56,686 bases of DNA from contig JANQQW010000058.1 of the NCBI GenBank assembly GCA_028284885.1, forward strand, positions 1 through 56,686, in the 5' to 3' direction. Below the pieces are notes generated by a model. It was not told the origin of the DNA. It ran no database searches and saw only the letters and a list, made by a program, of their open reading frames with translations. Within the stretch, counting starts at the first letter, position 1. Every line of letters begins with the position of its first letter. Positions 16,449 through 25,187 of this stretch are shown here, in pieces. Source of the stretch: Planctomycetaceae bacterium. Lineage in GTDB: Bacteria > Planctomycetota > Planctomycetia > Planctomycetales > Planctomycetaceae. The translations under genes and the position numbers were made by a program.

Positions 16449-18554
16449 TCAGGGACGAGTCTCGGGTTCCGGTTTGACGTCGCGTCGCAGCGGTGCCGGC
16501 TTCACCTCCTTGGCCCGCCTCGGCTTGGCTTCGCCCTTCTCGTCCTTCTCGTCCTTCTCGTCCTTCTCCTCGACTTCCAGGACGGATTCCGGCTCGGGGG
16601 CCGCCTCGGCCGCGACGCCCTTGACGACGACAGCGGCGCGGGCCGGACGCGGCACGGCCCCGAACTCCTCTACCCCGGCGATCATGAACCACGGGAGCGC
16701 CATCGCCTGCATCGACATCGCGCCGGAGACCGGCACGGGCAGGCCGCTGTGCGACTCGACGAGGATTCCCTCGTCCGTCCGCACGACGAACGAGTAGCTG
16801 TCCTTCACGTAGGGCAGCAGGGCCCGGGCCGAGGGGAGCGAGAAGACGTCGATGTCCGCCCCCTCCTGCTGTATCTCACCGAACACCATCGAGCCGAACA
16901 TCGGTGCGACGGCGTAGAGCCCCCGCACGGCGACCTTGGGATCGACGTAGGACATCATCACGGCCGGGGCGTCGGGGTGCGGAATCCGCTGGGCCAGCTG
17001 CTCGCCGAAGCTCGTCTCGTCACCGGCGAGGAACCGGAGCTGGGCCTTCAGCGGCTGCGGGTGCGGGGCGACGAGGAGGTGCGTCTTCGTCAGGCAGAAC
17101 GCGGGCGAGAACGGTAGGTCGTCGTCGAGCACGTTGACGTAGAAGATGTCGTGGTCCATGAAGGTCGCCTTGGCGAGCTCGGCCCCGGTCCGGCGGTACT
17201 CGCCCTGCTCCACGCCAGGCATCGTCGTCTCGAGGAGTTCCATCAACCGGGCGTGGATCTTGGCGGCCTTCTCGTGGTCGCGAACCTCGAGTCCGGCCGT
17301 CAGTCCGGTCAGCAGCACACCGCCGTTGGCCGGCGAGTCGAACAGGATCCAGGTGTCGCCGAACGCGTCGAACGCCTCGTTCTCGATCGAGAAGCCGAGC
17401 TCCTCGTCCAGCTTCGTGAGCGTGTCGTTCATCGCCTTGAAGGCGAAGCCGGTCGGGTCGGACTTCCGCACGACCTCGCGGGCGGCGGCGAGCACCTTCT
17501 TCGTGTCGAGGCTGAACGCGTAGACGAGGTCGGCGTCGCCCGGAACGACCTCGAGGTCCTCCGGAGTCACGCCTCGGCCGGCCACGAGTGCGAGAACGCC
17601 GTCGATCTCGCCACCGGTCGTCACGAAGACGCGGGACGAGAGTCGCCCCTCCTCCACGCCGGCGACGGAGGCGACGGAGTCGATCGCGTCGAGCCCGGTC
17701 GACTCGGCGACCGACTGGACCATCTGGCCCTGGAAGCCGAGCGTCTCGACGACGACCGACAGGATCCCCTTCACGTCGATCCACGAGACGGAGGCCACGC
17801 GCTTCGTCTCGGCGTGGCCGATCGCCTTGGTGAACCGTTCGTTCGAGGCGATGCCGCCGTCGGCCTTGCCGAGCCCCTTCACGGTCTCGTCGGCGACGCC
17901 CTTGCCGAACGCGAGGATGAAGTGCTCTCCCTCACGGTGCAGCTCCAAGTGGGCGGCCGGGGTGGGCAACGGGAGGATCTGGTGGGCGAGGTTGCGAACC
18001 CGCTGGGCCGGCGGGACGGCTCCGGGCATGTTGAGCAGGCTCTCGATGTGCCGTTGGAGTTCGTCGGCCTGGTCGCCGGCGTTGACGACGAGTGCTCCCT
18101 CGATCCCGAGGGCCACGGCCGCGGGGCCGAGTTCTCCGGCCTGCGTGAGCGCCTTGGCGGCCGCCTCCTCGTCGAAGCGGGCGAACACGCACCCCGGCTG
18201 GACCAAGAGCAGCTTGACAATCGGCGGCACCGCCTTGCCGAACGTCTGCGACTCGGGTCCCTCGTTCCGAAGCTCCCGTTCCAGGCTCGTGAGGATCGCC
18301 TTCTCGATCTTGGCGATGAACTCTCGGACCTCCGGGTCGGCGGCGAGGCCGTCGATGCCCTCGGCCCCCGGCTCACCGGGACCACGCGTCGCCCACTCGG
18401 CGTACAGCAGCGAGTCGGCCGGGGCGGCGTGGACGAGCGCGGCGTCACGGTCGCCGGGCGGGTAGCCCAGCATGCCGCTCCCGTTCATGGTCCCGCCCAT
18501 CAGCAAGACGATCAGAAGTTCGGAGATGCCCATTGCCATCATGCCAGTTGCCAC
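16449..18554 (-). CDS. Large membrane-anchored protein of unknown function (DUF3352-like style)
   Basis: About 701 residues if it starts at GTG 18554, which has AGGA about 9 nt upstream; ATG 18605 is an alternative and a possible -10 box (TAGGAT, complement of 18661-18666) lies upstream of both. One hydrophobic segment near the N-terminus (ISELLIVLLMGG) is followed by a long soluble domain beginning APADSLLYAEW. A similar opening, PAGAVLYASF, is seen in the gene at 46005, suggesting shared ancestry. The C-terminus is a charged tail with DEK repeats from a 9-nt tandem repeat around 16540-16570. No catalytic motif recognised; probably periplasmic. Confidence 0.75.
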   Translation of the reverse strand: MATGMMAMGISELLIVLLMGGTMNGSGMLGYPPGDRDAALVHAAPADSLLYAEWATRGPGEPGAEGIDGLAADPEVREFIAKIEKAILTSLERELRNEGPESQTFGKAVPPIVKLLLVQPGCVFARFDEEAAAKALTQAGELGPAAVALGIEGALVVNAGDQADELQRHIESLLNMPGAVPPAQRVRNLAHQILPLPTPAAHLELHREGEHFILAFGKGVADETVKGLGKADGGIASNERFTKAIGHAETKRVASVSWIDVKGILSVVVETLGFQGQMVQSVAESTGLDAIDSVASVAGVEEGRLSSRVFVTTGGEIDGVLALVAGRGVTPEDLEVVPGDADLVYAFSLDTKKVLAAAREVVRKSDPTGFAFKAMNDTLTKLDEELGFSIENEAFDAFGDTWILFDSPANGGVLLTGLTAGLEVRDHEKAAKIHARLMELLETTMPGVEQGEYRRTGAELAKATFMDHDIFYVNVLDDDLPFSPAFCLTKTHLLVAPHPQPLKAQLRFLAGDETSFGEQLAQRIPHPDAPAVMMSYVDPKVAVRGLYAVAPMFGSMVFGEIQQEGADIDVFSLPSARALLPYVKDSYSFVVRTDEGILVESHSGLPVPVSGAMSMQAMALPWFMIAGVEEFGAVPRPARAAVVVKGVAAEAAPEPESVLEVEEKDEKDEKDEKGEAKPRRAKEVKPAPLRRDVKPEPETRP

Positions 18555-18789
18555 CGTTGAGGTCCTGACGGAGAGAAGGGGCCCGAGGCCCGAGACGTGG
18601 TCCATCGACTGTTCGCCGACGGACGCTCGATGTTGCCGAAAAGTTCCGTCGAGCGCAGGAATCCTACCAGCGTGCCGCACGGCTCGCCACGAGCCGGAGC
18701 CGTCGCATTCGTCCGCCCTGCGCAACAACGAGCCACCGCGACCGGCGTGGACCGCGGTGGCTCGAGCGCGTCTCGGACGGTTCAGCGTG

Positions 18790-18942
18790 TCACTCGGCGT
18801 CCGGCTTCGGGGTCTCGGTTCCCCCCGTGCCCTGGGCGGACCCGGCCGAACGACGCTTCTGTTCCGGCTTGCCGCAGCCGATCGTCGCAGCCGTCATCGA
18901 GATGGCCACGGCCAGCACCATCAGGGTACGAAACACCTTCAT
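18790..18942 (-). CDS. Small lipoprotein, 50 aa
   Basis: Starts at ATG 18942 with AGGAAGA just upstream. A Lys/Arg start, a hydrophobic stretch (TLMVLAVAISMTAA) and the lipobox TIGC give a lipoprotein of about 30 residues after cleavage. The mature part is polar (Lys/Arg, Gly, Thr, Pro) with no fold recognised. A good promoter lies upstream at 19045-19073. Confidence 0.7.
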   Translation of the reverse strand: MKVFRTLMVLAVAISMTAATIGCGKPEQKRRSAGSAQGTGGTETPKPDAE

Positions 18943-19044
18943 CGCTTCTTCCTCGTTCTTTGGCTCGGTTCGGTGGGCGGAGCGGGGCCGTCGCTGAGCG
19001 GTGGGCGATCGCTGCCCTCGTCGGCTCTTCCGGCGGGAACTCGG

Positions 19045-19073
19045 ATTAAACGACGCCCATCGGACAATTGCAA
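19045..19073 (-). promoter_or_regulatory. Promoter of the small lipoprotein
   Basis: On the minus strand TTGCAA (19068-19073) and TTTAAT (19045-19050) are 17 nt apart, a good sigma-70 match about 100 nt before the ATG. It lies in the 306-nt divergent gap 18943-19248, where I see no other gene. Confidence 0.55.
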
Positions 19074-19248
19074 CGTCGTCGCGGCGAATGACGGAGCCTG
19101 CAGGCAGGGTCGCGACGCCTTGCAACGATCACGACGACCGGCCGAGACCGACGATGGTGTCGCGTGCGTCGAGTCTGCAGAATGGGAAAGGCGTGTGGCG
19201 ATCCCCCCGGCACTCGGGTGGTCGTCGGGCCGCAGCACGGGGGACCAT

Positions 19249-20643
19249 GTGACCGACGGCAACCTCGAGTCCGCGAGGACCAAGGCCTACGAAGAGGTCG
19301 ACGAGGGGTTGTCCCGCGTCGACCGGAAGCCGCGTGCGCCGCGTGAGCCGTCGCTGGAGAAGTTCGTCAAGCGGGTGGCCCGCAACAAGCTCGTTCCGGC
19401 CGGCATCCTCGACGCCCTGGTCTCGGGCCGCCGGTTCTCGTCCTACACCGGGGCCCGGGACTTCGCCGCCCACCTGGTCGAAGGGGGCCACCTCACCCGC
19501 TGGCAGGCCTCGCGGCTGCTCGCCGGACAGTCCGGGTTCCGGCTGGGCAAGTACAAGCTGCTGGACCGACTCGGCGCGGGCGGCATGGGGGTCGTGCTCA
19601 AGGCGCAGCACGTCCACATGCGGAAGATCGTCGCCGTGAAGGTCCTCTCCGGCACGCTGCTGAAGAACGAGCTCGCCCTGAAGCGGTTCCAGCGCGAGGC
19701 CGCCGCCGCGGCAGCACTCGACCATCCGAACATCATCCGCGCTCTCGACGCGGACAACGTGGACGGCATCCCGTTCCTGGTGATGGAGTACATCGAGGGG
19801 AAGGACCTCGGCACGCTCGTCTCCGAACGGGGCCCGCTGCCGGTCGAGCTCGCCTGCGAGTTCTGCCGCCAGACCGCGGCGGGGCTCGAGCACGCGTGGA
19901 AACGGGAACTCGTCCACCGCGACGTGAAGCCGGCGAACCTGCTGCTCACCCGGCGGTCGCCGTCGCACCCGCTCGTCGTGAAGATCCTCGACTTCGGGCT
20001 CGCGCGGTTCACCAGCACGCCGGCCGCCGCGGACATCACCTCCGCCGACCGCATCATGGGAACGGTCGACTTCATCGCTCCCGAGCAGGCCCGCAACGCC
20101 AAGCTCGCCGACGCCCGCAGCGACGTCTACAGCCTGGGCTGCACCCTGTACTACCTGCTCACCGCGAAGCCCGCCTTCGACGGCGAGAACCCGATGGAGA
20201 AGCTCGCCGCCCGGCTGATCGACAACCCGACGCCCATCGGCAAGCACCGTCCCGACCTCCCCGACGGACTCGTGAAGATCGTCGAGCGGATGATCGCGAA
20301 GGACCCGGACGCCCGTTTCCAGAGCTACGCCGACCTGATGGCGGAGATGGACCGCTTCGCCGCGGCCGAGGCGGTCGCGTCCGTCCGCGAGGCGCTCGCG
20401 GCCATCAAGTCGGTCCCCCGGGACGAGGAAGGCGTGGGCAAGCTGCCGTCCGAACTCGCCCTCGACCAGTTGCTGCAGAAGGTCGATCGCGAGGAACGGG
20501 ACGCGAACCCGGCGGACGACTCCTCGAGCGACGCCTCGGCCCGAGGACCCGTTCCGTGGCCGCTGGTCGCGAGCATCGTCGGCGGCTGTGTGGTGATCGG
20601 CGGGCTCGTCTGGTTCCTCACCCGCGGCCTCTTCGGAGGCTGA
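19249..20643 (+). CDS. Membrane-anchored Ser/Thr protein kinase (Hanks type)
   Basis: 464 residues from GTG 19249 (GGGGGA just upstream); the long open frame before it is not protein-like. A helical N-terminal segment of about 100 residues (LTRWQASRLLAGQSGFRLGK) is typical of planctomycete kinases. Then come the P loop GAGGMG (about 109-114), the VAVKVL lysine, catalytic HRDVKPAN (about 223), DFGLA, APEQ and the SDVYSLGC block. One membrane helix near the C-terminus leaves only a few residues beyond it, so there is no sensor domain outside. All catalytic residues are intact; substrates are unknown. Confidence 0.93.
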   Translation: MTDGNLESARTKAYEEVDEGLSRVDRKPRAPREPSLEKFVKRVARNKLVPAGILDALVSGRRFSSYTGARDFAAHLVEGGHLTRWQASRLLAGQSGFRLGKYKLLDRLGAGGMGVVLKAQHVHMRKIVAVKVLSGTLLKNELALKRFQREAAAAAALDHPNIIRALDADNVDGIPFLVMEYIEGKDLGTLVSERGPLPVELACEFCRQTAAGLEHAWKRELVHRDVKPANLLLTRRSPSHPLVVKILDFGLARFTSTPAAADITSADRIMGTVDFIAPEQARNAKLADARSDVYSLGCTLYYLLTAKPAFDGENPMEKLAARLIDNPTPIGKHRPDLPDGLVKIVERMIAKDPDARFQSYADLMAEMDRFAAAEAVASVREALAAIKSVPRDEEGVGKLPSELALDQLLQKVDREERDANPADDSSSDASARGPVPWPLVASIVGGCVVIGGLVWFLTRGLFGG

Positions 20644-20664
20644 GCGACTCGGGCCGAGAGGTCC

Positions 20665-20746
20665 GTAAGACGGGCACTCCTGCCCGTCGCCCAGGCGTTT
20701 CGGCTCCGCCATGGACTGCGTGGACGGGCAGGAGTGCCCTTCCTAC
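20665..20746. repeat. Paired inverted repeat 1 (GTAGG type)
   Basis: The arms (20665-20688 and 20723-20746) are complementary at about 22 of 24 positions and each carries its own inner palindrome around CACTCCTG. The element lies between convergent kinase and mazG genes; the mazG stop codon (complement of 20743-20745) is inside the right arm. It resembles the elements at 40218 and 53619. Confidence 0.8.
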
Positions 20747-21639
20747 GTCTTGTCGGCCCGCTTCCCCTCTTGGTAGATCGCCTCCATCTCCGCGAGCGAC
20801 GCGTCACCAAGCGAGCGGCCGGACTCGGCGAGTCGCCGCTCGACCGCCTCGACGCGGCTCTGGAACTTGCGGTTCGACCGTCGCAGCGCCTCCTCGGGGT
20901 TCACGCCCCACCGCCGGGCGACGTTCGCCACGACGAACAGCACGTCGCCCAGCTCGGCCTCGATCCGGTCTCGCCGGTCGGCCTCGTCGACGGGCGAGTC
21001 CAGCACGACCAGTCCGTCCGCCGACGCCGCCACCGCGGGCGGCGGGCCGTCCGGGTGCATCTCGGCCTGCAACTCGTCGATCTCCTCGCGGAGCTTGTCG
21101 AACAGCATCTCACGGTCCGGAAAGTCGAACCCGACCTTGGCCGCCCGCTTCGAGAGCTTCTCCGCCCGCGCGAGCTGCGGGAGGGCGGACGGGATGCCGT
21201 CGAAGATCGACGTGCGGGCCGACTTCTCCCGCTGCTTGGCCGCGTCCCACGTGCGGACCACGTCGTCCGGTGTGTCGGCCTCGGCCGTGCCGAACACGTG
21301 CGGGTGCCGGTCGACGAGCTTCCGCGTGAGCCGTTCGACGACCTCGAGCAGCGTGAACCGCCCTTCGTCCGCCCCGATCTGGGCGTCGAGCAGGACCTGC
21401 AGCAGCACGTCCCCCAACTCCTCCACGATGTGCTCGTCGTTGCCGGAGTCGATCGCGTCGAGCAGCTCGCAGCACTCCTCGAGCGTGTGCGGCTTGATCG
21501 TCTCGAGGGTCTGCACGCGGTCCCACGGGCAGCCGTCCGGGGCCCGCAGCCGGGCGATGACCGTGTACAGCTCGCGAAACGCCGGGTCCATCCGCGCGGC
21601 GTCGGGCGGCGTACCGGGCTGAGGACGGGACTCGTTCAC
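20743..21639 (-). CDS. mazG: Nucleoside triphosphate pyrophosphohydrolase MazG
   Basis: 298 residues if started at GTG 21639; ATG 21591 (MDPAFRELYTVIARLRAPDG) is the alternative, and the frame upstream is intergenic repeat. Two MazG domains are visible: CPWDRVQTLETIKPHTLEECCELLDAI with EELGDVLLQVLLDAQI, and REEIDELQAEM with EAELGDVLFVVANVARRWG, which supply the EExxE/ExxD metal ligands. It hydrolyses NTPs to NMPs and PPi, usually as a clean-up or stringent-response enzyme. Confidence 0.92.
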   Translation of the reverse strand: MNESRPQPGTPPDAARMDPAFRELYTVIARLRAPDGCPWDRVQTLETIKPHTLEECCELLDAIDSGNDEHIVEELGDVLLQVLLDAQIGADEGRFTLLEVVERLTRKLVDRHPHVFGTAEADTPDDVVRTWDAAKQREKSARTSIFDGIPSALPQLARAEKLSKRAAKVGFDFPDREMLFDKLREEIDELQAEMHPDGPPPAVAASADGLVVLDSPVDEADRRDRIEAELGDVLFVVANVARRWGVNPEEALRRSNRKFQSRVEAVERRLAESGRSLGDASLAEMEAIYQEGKRADKT

Positions 21640-21718
21640 GACGGACTCGCGGGGTGAAGGAAGAGGGTTCGGCGGATCGTAGTCGCCCCGTTCGCCCATC
21701 ACCACGTCCCAACACACC

Positions 21719-21761
21719 GGCCCCCTCTCCCCCGCGGGGAGAGGGTCGGGGAGAGGGGGCC
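21719..21761. repeat. CCCTCTCC-type palindromic repeat
   Basis: Arms GGCCCCCTCTCCCC (21719-21732) and its exact complement (21748-21761) enclose a smaller nested palindrome. It lies in the 314-nt gap between mazG and the next gene (21640-21953), which otherwise holds only a GGTACGAT box at 21905-21912, about 40 nt before the GTG at 21954. Related elements occur at 35549-35715 and 44509-44528. Confidence 0.75.
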
Positions 21762-21953
21762 GTGGCAGCCTGGAGGCCGACAATTCGGAGAACGGCGTCC
21801 ATCGACGTCCACCCCGCAGCGGCACGCCACTCGCCTGCGGCCCCCTCACCCCGGCCTTCTCCCCGGACATCCCTGTCGCATTCGAGACGGATCGACCGCG
21901 GACGGGTACGATAGTGCTGCCATCTCGACGCCCTACCACCGAAGGAGAGAACC

Positions 21954-22427
21954 GTGCGACCGACGATCGCCGCCTGCCTGCTGCTCCTGCCGATCAACGC
22001 CCTGCTCGCCGACGACGCCCCCTCGGTCCTGCCGGGCGTCGAGATGAACGAGAAGGAGCTCGCGTTCCAGAAGATGCTGACCGGCGTGAAGCTGACCGGG
22101 GCGTTCACGGTCGTCGGTCGCGAAGCGCCGGCGAAGGAGGAGAGCTACGAGATTCAGCGGCTCGGGAAGGTCGGCGGCGAGAACTGGGTCATCCTCGCGC
22201 GGGCGAAGTGGGGCAAGAACGACGTCACGCTGCCGTTCCCAGTCCGCGTCGTCTGGGCGGACGACACGCCGATGATCACGCTGACCGAGGTCGGCTTCCC
22301 GGGCCTGAAGGGCAAGTTCGGCTGCCGCGTCCTGTTCCACGGCGACCGCTACGCCGGCACCTGGCAGCACGACAAGGTCGGCGGCCACATGTACGGCGTC
22401 GTCGAGAAGATCGCGAAGGCCGAGTAG
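21954..22427 (+). CDS. Secreted protein of unknown function
   Basis: 157 residues from GTG 21954, six bases after AAGGAGAG. A short signal peptide (RPTIAACLLLLPINALLA) with cleavage near LLA-DD is followed by a compact beta-rich domain containing MLTGVKLTGAFTVVG and YAGTWQHDKVGGHMYGVVEKI. I do not recognise the family; similar small secreted proteins are frequent in planctomycetes. Followed closely by two small ORFs that may share its transcript. Confidence 0.8.
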   Translation: MRPTIAACLLLLPINALLADDAPSVLPGVEMNEKELAFQKMLTGVKLTGAFTVVGREAPAKEESYEIQRLGKVGGENWVILARAKWGKNDVTLPFPVRVVWADDTPMITLTEVGFPGLKGKFGCRVLFHGDRYAGTWQHDKVGGHMYGVVEKIAKAE

Positions 22428-22468
22428 AACGTCGCCGTCACGCCCTCGAAGCCCGGAAGCATCCCGCG

Positions 22469-22645
22469 ATGAACGGTCTGCTGCTCTACCTGATTCTCGT
22501 CGTCGTGGCCGCCGACTTCTCCACTCATTTCGTCGCGGTCGAGTATTCGCTCATGGCGGCCGTGTGCCTCGGCCTGTGGGGCCTGGCGACTTGGATGTGG
22601 GCCGACGGTCCGGGGTGGATGGCCGGGGAAGACCTGCAGGAGTAA
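22469..22645 (+). CDS. Small membrane protein, 58 aa
   Basis: Two hydrophobic segments (GLLLYLILVVVAADF and YSLMAAVCLGLWGLATWMW) joined by a short polar turn, then an acidic C-terminus. The stop at 22643-22645 is three bases before the GTG of the next ORF, a spacing that suggests coupled translation. No known family. Confidence 0.6.
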   Translation: MNGLLLYLILVVVAADFSTHFVAVEYSLMAAVCLGLWGLATWMWADGPGWMAGEDLQE

Positions 22646-22648
22646 CTC

Positions 22649-22990
22649 GTGCTCGACGCTTGGCTCGCCGGAGAGGTCCCCCACGCCGTGATGGCGGACT
22701 GGTGCGAGGAACACGGGATCGTGTTTCCGCGTTCAAACCTGGGAAGCATCAGTCGCGCTCGCTGCTCTCGATTGAACCGATCGTCATCGACATCCAACTG
22801 CCAGGTCGGCCGCCGCACTGTTTCGGTGTCCTCGTCGGCAGGATCGCCGGACTACTTCTCCATCTCCCGCAGCGAGTCGATCGACCTGACCAGTCGACTT
22901 CGGAACGGCGCCGGCGCCTCAAGTGGTTGGCTGTTGTCGCGCTCGTCAGAACGGCAGACTTCGGTGTCAGGTTCTCGGTCGAGCGCATGA
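22649..22990 (+). CDS. Microprotein with LAGEVPHxVMADWCEE motif, copy 1
   Basis: A GTG start directly behind the 58-aa gene. The first 22 codons contain LDAWLAGEVPH then AVMADWCEEHG, nearly the same as a second ORF at 54853-55203. The codons differ between copies mainly by synonymous changes, which argues for selection on the peptide. The rest of the 113-residue frame is Ser/Arg-rich with no codon bias and no match to copy 2, so the true product may be only the N-terminal part. The motif resembles the end of the TIGR02996 domain (LVYADWLEEHGD). Nothing else is seen in 22991-23021. Confidence 0.5.
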   Translation: MLDAWLAGEVPHAVMADWCEEHGIVFPRSNLGSISRARCSRLNRSSSTSNCQVGRRTVSVSSSAGSPDYFSISRSESIDLTSRLRNGAGASSGWLLSRSSERQTSVSGSRSSA

Positions 22991-23021
22991 AGGCCTTTGC
23001 TGGCTGGGCAGAGAATGCGAA

Positions 23022-23054
23022 AACGCCTCGACCACACGTTGCGGTCGAGGCGTT
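23022..23054 (-). terminator. Terminator of the EF-hand gene
   Basis: A perfect 12-bp stem (23022-23033 with 23043-23054, 9-nt loop) lies 28 nt after the EF-hand stop; read on the minus strand it is followed by TT and a T-rich stretch. It could also stop transcripts from the plus strand. Confidence 0.7.
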
Positions 23055-23082
23055 CTGGTTTCAGCAGACTGGGGAGCGTCGA

Positions 23083-23718
23083 TCAGGCGTCGGGGCGTTC
23101 GGGGCGGCGGGGGCGGCCTTCGCCGTCACCTTCGGGGCGACGCGGGCGGCGGCCGCCGTCTTCGCCACCGGGACGACGCGGACGGCCCTCACCCGGGCGA
23201 CCCTCGCCGGGACGGCCCTGACCCGGACGGCCTTGGCGGAACCGCTCGGCCATCTTCGCGATCTCCTCCTTCGTGACGGCTCCGTCGCCGTCCTCGTCGA
23301 GGCGGTCGAACATCTGGGCCGGGAACCGCTCGGGCAGCTCGTCCTTGGAGAGCTTGCCGTCGCCGTTCTTGTCGAGCTGCATCAGCCGCTCGCCGAAGTT
23401 GCCACGGCCACCCTGACCGCCTTGGCCGGGACGCCCTTGGCCCGGTCCACGTCCGCCGAACTGCGGCCGCGGCGGCTGGGGGAGTTCGCTCGGCTCGATG
23501 GTGCCGTTGCCGTCACGGTCGAGCTTGCCGAGCGAGTCGGCGGCCTTGGCGATCTCGTCCTTCGAGAGCTTCCCGTCCTGGTCGATGTCGAAGATCATCA
23601 TCAGCGGGTTCGGCCGCGGGGGCCGGTCCGGGCGGCCTTCCCCGTCGCGGGGCGGCTGGGCGTTGGCGAGCGAGGTGGTCGCCAGGAAGGCGGTGGCAAG
23701 AGCGAGCGTGCGTTTCAC
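23083..23718 (-). CDS. Secreted EF-hand protein with four Ca-binding loops
   Basis: 211 residues from GTG 23718 with GGAG at proper spacing. Signal peptide ending SLANA, then four EF-hand loops: DIDQDGKLSKDE, DRDGNGTIEPSE, DKNGDGKLSKDE and DEDGDGAVTKEE, each with Asp/Asn at ligand positions and Glu at 12. Gly/Pro/Arg-rich linkers separate the pairs, and the C-terminus is an RPGEGRP repeat region. Likely periplasmic or cell-surface calcium binding. It follows the PQQ gene by 71 nt on the same strand and is probably co-transcribed. Confidence 0.88.
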   Translation of the reverse strand: MKRTLALATAFLATTSLANAQPPRDGEGRPDRPPRPNPLMMIFDIDQDGKLSKDEIAKAADSLGKLDRDGNGTIEPSELPQPPRPQFGGRGPGQGRPGQGGQGGRGNFGERLMQLDKNGDGKLSKDELPERFPAQMFDRLDEDGDGAVTKEEIAKMAERFRQGRPGQGRPGEGRPGEGRPRRPGGEDGGRRPRRPEGDGEGRPRRPERPDA

Positions 23719-23789
23719 AGAGGTTCTCCAGAGGGCTCGAGCGGCCCGGCCCGAACGGGTCCGGCGGGATCGAAGGTGTGTGGTCTCGG

Positions 23790-25067
23790 CTACTTCGCCG
23801 AGGAGGTTCCGATGCAGTACAGGGTCTCGTTCGACCGCAGGTAGAGGCGACCGTCGCTGACGGCCGGGCTGGCGTTGAAGTCGCTGTCGTCCCCGAGGTC
23901 GTTCCGGCCGAGCAGTTCGAACTCCGGCCCGACCTTGTAGACGTAACAACCGTTCTTGCGGCTGGTCGCGAGGATTCTGTCCCCGGCGAGAAGAATCGAG
24001 GCATAGAAGCCGCGGCCGCCGCGCGACCGGCCGCCGCCCCCGCCGTCGAGCCGCTCGCGGTAGACGACCTCGCCGTCGGCCGCGTTCACGCAGTGGGCGG
24101 TGCCGCTGTCGTCCACCCAGTACAGCCGGCCCTCGTGGAGGACGGGCGACGGAACGTAGCTGCTGAGCCGGCCGTTCCAGACGACGTGCGAGTCGGTCAC
24201 GTCTCCCTCGCCGCCCAGACGAACGGCGGCCGAGGCGGCGGGGCGACCGCCGAGCGTGTAGACGACCTCGCCGTCCGTGACGACGCTGGGCGAGACGTTG
24301 CCGCCGATGTCGGTCTCCGCGTACCACTTCAGCTTGCCGGTGTCCGGGTCGAACGACCAGACCTCCTGCGGCACGCTGACGACGAGTTCCGGCTTGCCCT
24401 CCTTCGGCGTGACGAGCAGCGGGGTGTTGTAGACGAGTTCCAGGCTGCTCGCCTCGGCCTTCCAGACCTCCTTGCCGGTCGACTTCTCGAGGGCACGAAT
24501 CGACTGGCTCTCCTCGCTGGCGTTGACGATCACCGTGTCGCCGTGGAGGACGAGGCTGGCGGCCGAGCCCCAGCGGCGGTTGCTGGACTCGGTGCCGACG
24601 GGCGTCCGCCACAGGATCTCGCCGTCGAGCCCGAAGGCGTAGACGCCGCTCTTCCCGAAGAAGCAGAAGACGTGGTTGCCGTCCGAGACCGGGGTGCTCG
24701 TGGCGTAGCCGTGCTCGCCGATGAAGCCGCGGTCCGGATCCTCGGCCGCCTCGGCCGGCACGTCCTTCACCCACACGGCCTTGCCGGTCGTCTTCTCGAA
24801 GCAGGCGAGGTGCCGCACGAGCTCGTCCGGGCTGCCGGTGTACGACGTGACGTAGACGCGGTCGCCGACGACGATCGGGCTTGAACTGCCCGACCCCTTC
24901 AGATCGACCTTCCAGGCGACGTTCTTCGTCGCGCTCCACTCGGTCGGCACGGACTCCGTGGTCTTCCCGTCGCCGTCGGGCCCGCGGAACCGGGGCCAGT
25001 CGGCGGCGGAGCCAACCGTCGCAATCCAGAGAACGGCAGCAGCGACGAGCGGGAAGACGGGGCGCAT
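23790..25067 (-). CDS. Secreted PQQ-like beta-propeller protein
   Basis: 425 residues. Signal peptide (LVAAAVLWIATVGSA) then ADWPRFRGPDGDG, the typical opening of planctomycete PQQ-repeat proteins. Repeats of the form LxxTGKxxWK recur through the chain (KTTGKAVWVKD, KSTGKEVWKAE, DTGKLKWYAE), making the blades of a propeller. No PQQ-dehydrogenase catalytic residues are recognised, so it is more likely a binding or scaffold protein than an enzyme. Co-oriented with the EF-hand gene downstream. Confidence 0.85.
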   Translation of the reverse strand: MRPVFPLVAAAVLWIATVGSAADWPRFRGPDGDGKTTESVPTEWSATKNVAWKVDLKGSGSSSPIVVGDRVYVTSYTGSPDELVRHLACFEKTTGKAVWVKDVPAEAAEDPDRGFIGEHGYATSTPVSDGNHVFCFFGKSGVYAFGLDGEILWRTPVGTESSNRRWGSAASLVLHGDTVIVNASEESQSIRALEKSTGKEVWKAEASSLELVYNTPLLVTPKEGKPELVVSVPQEVWSFDPDTGKLKWYAETDIGGNVSPSVVTDGEVVYTLGGRPAASAAVRLGGEGDVTDSHVVWNGRLSSYVPSPVLHEGRLYWVDDSGTAHCVNAADGEVVYRERLDGGGGGRSRGGRGFYASILLAGDRILATSRKNGCYVYKVGPEFELLGRNDLGDDSDFNASPAVSDGRLYLRSNETLYCIGTSSAK

Positions 25068-25187
25068 GGGGGGCCTTTCGAGAACCGACGGTCATGAAAC
25101 CCCGTGAACGGTGCGGTGTTTCGTATCATCTGGGGGGAATTCGGGAAAACTCGACGCGAGCGGGCCGCGGACCGGGGGGCGTACTCG

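Noticed and set aside
25104..25187. Earlier start for the TIGR02996 gene.
   Set aside because: The domain starts at 25188, and a TATCAT box at 25124-25129 would lie inside the extended gene.
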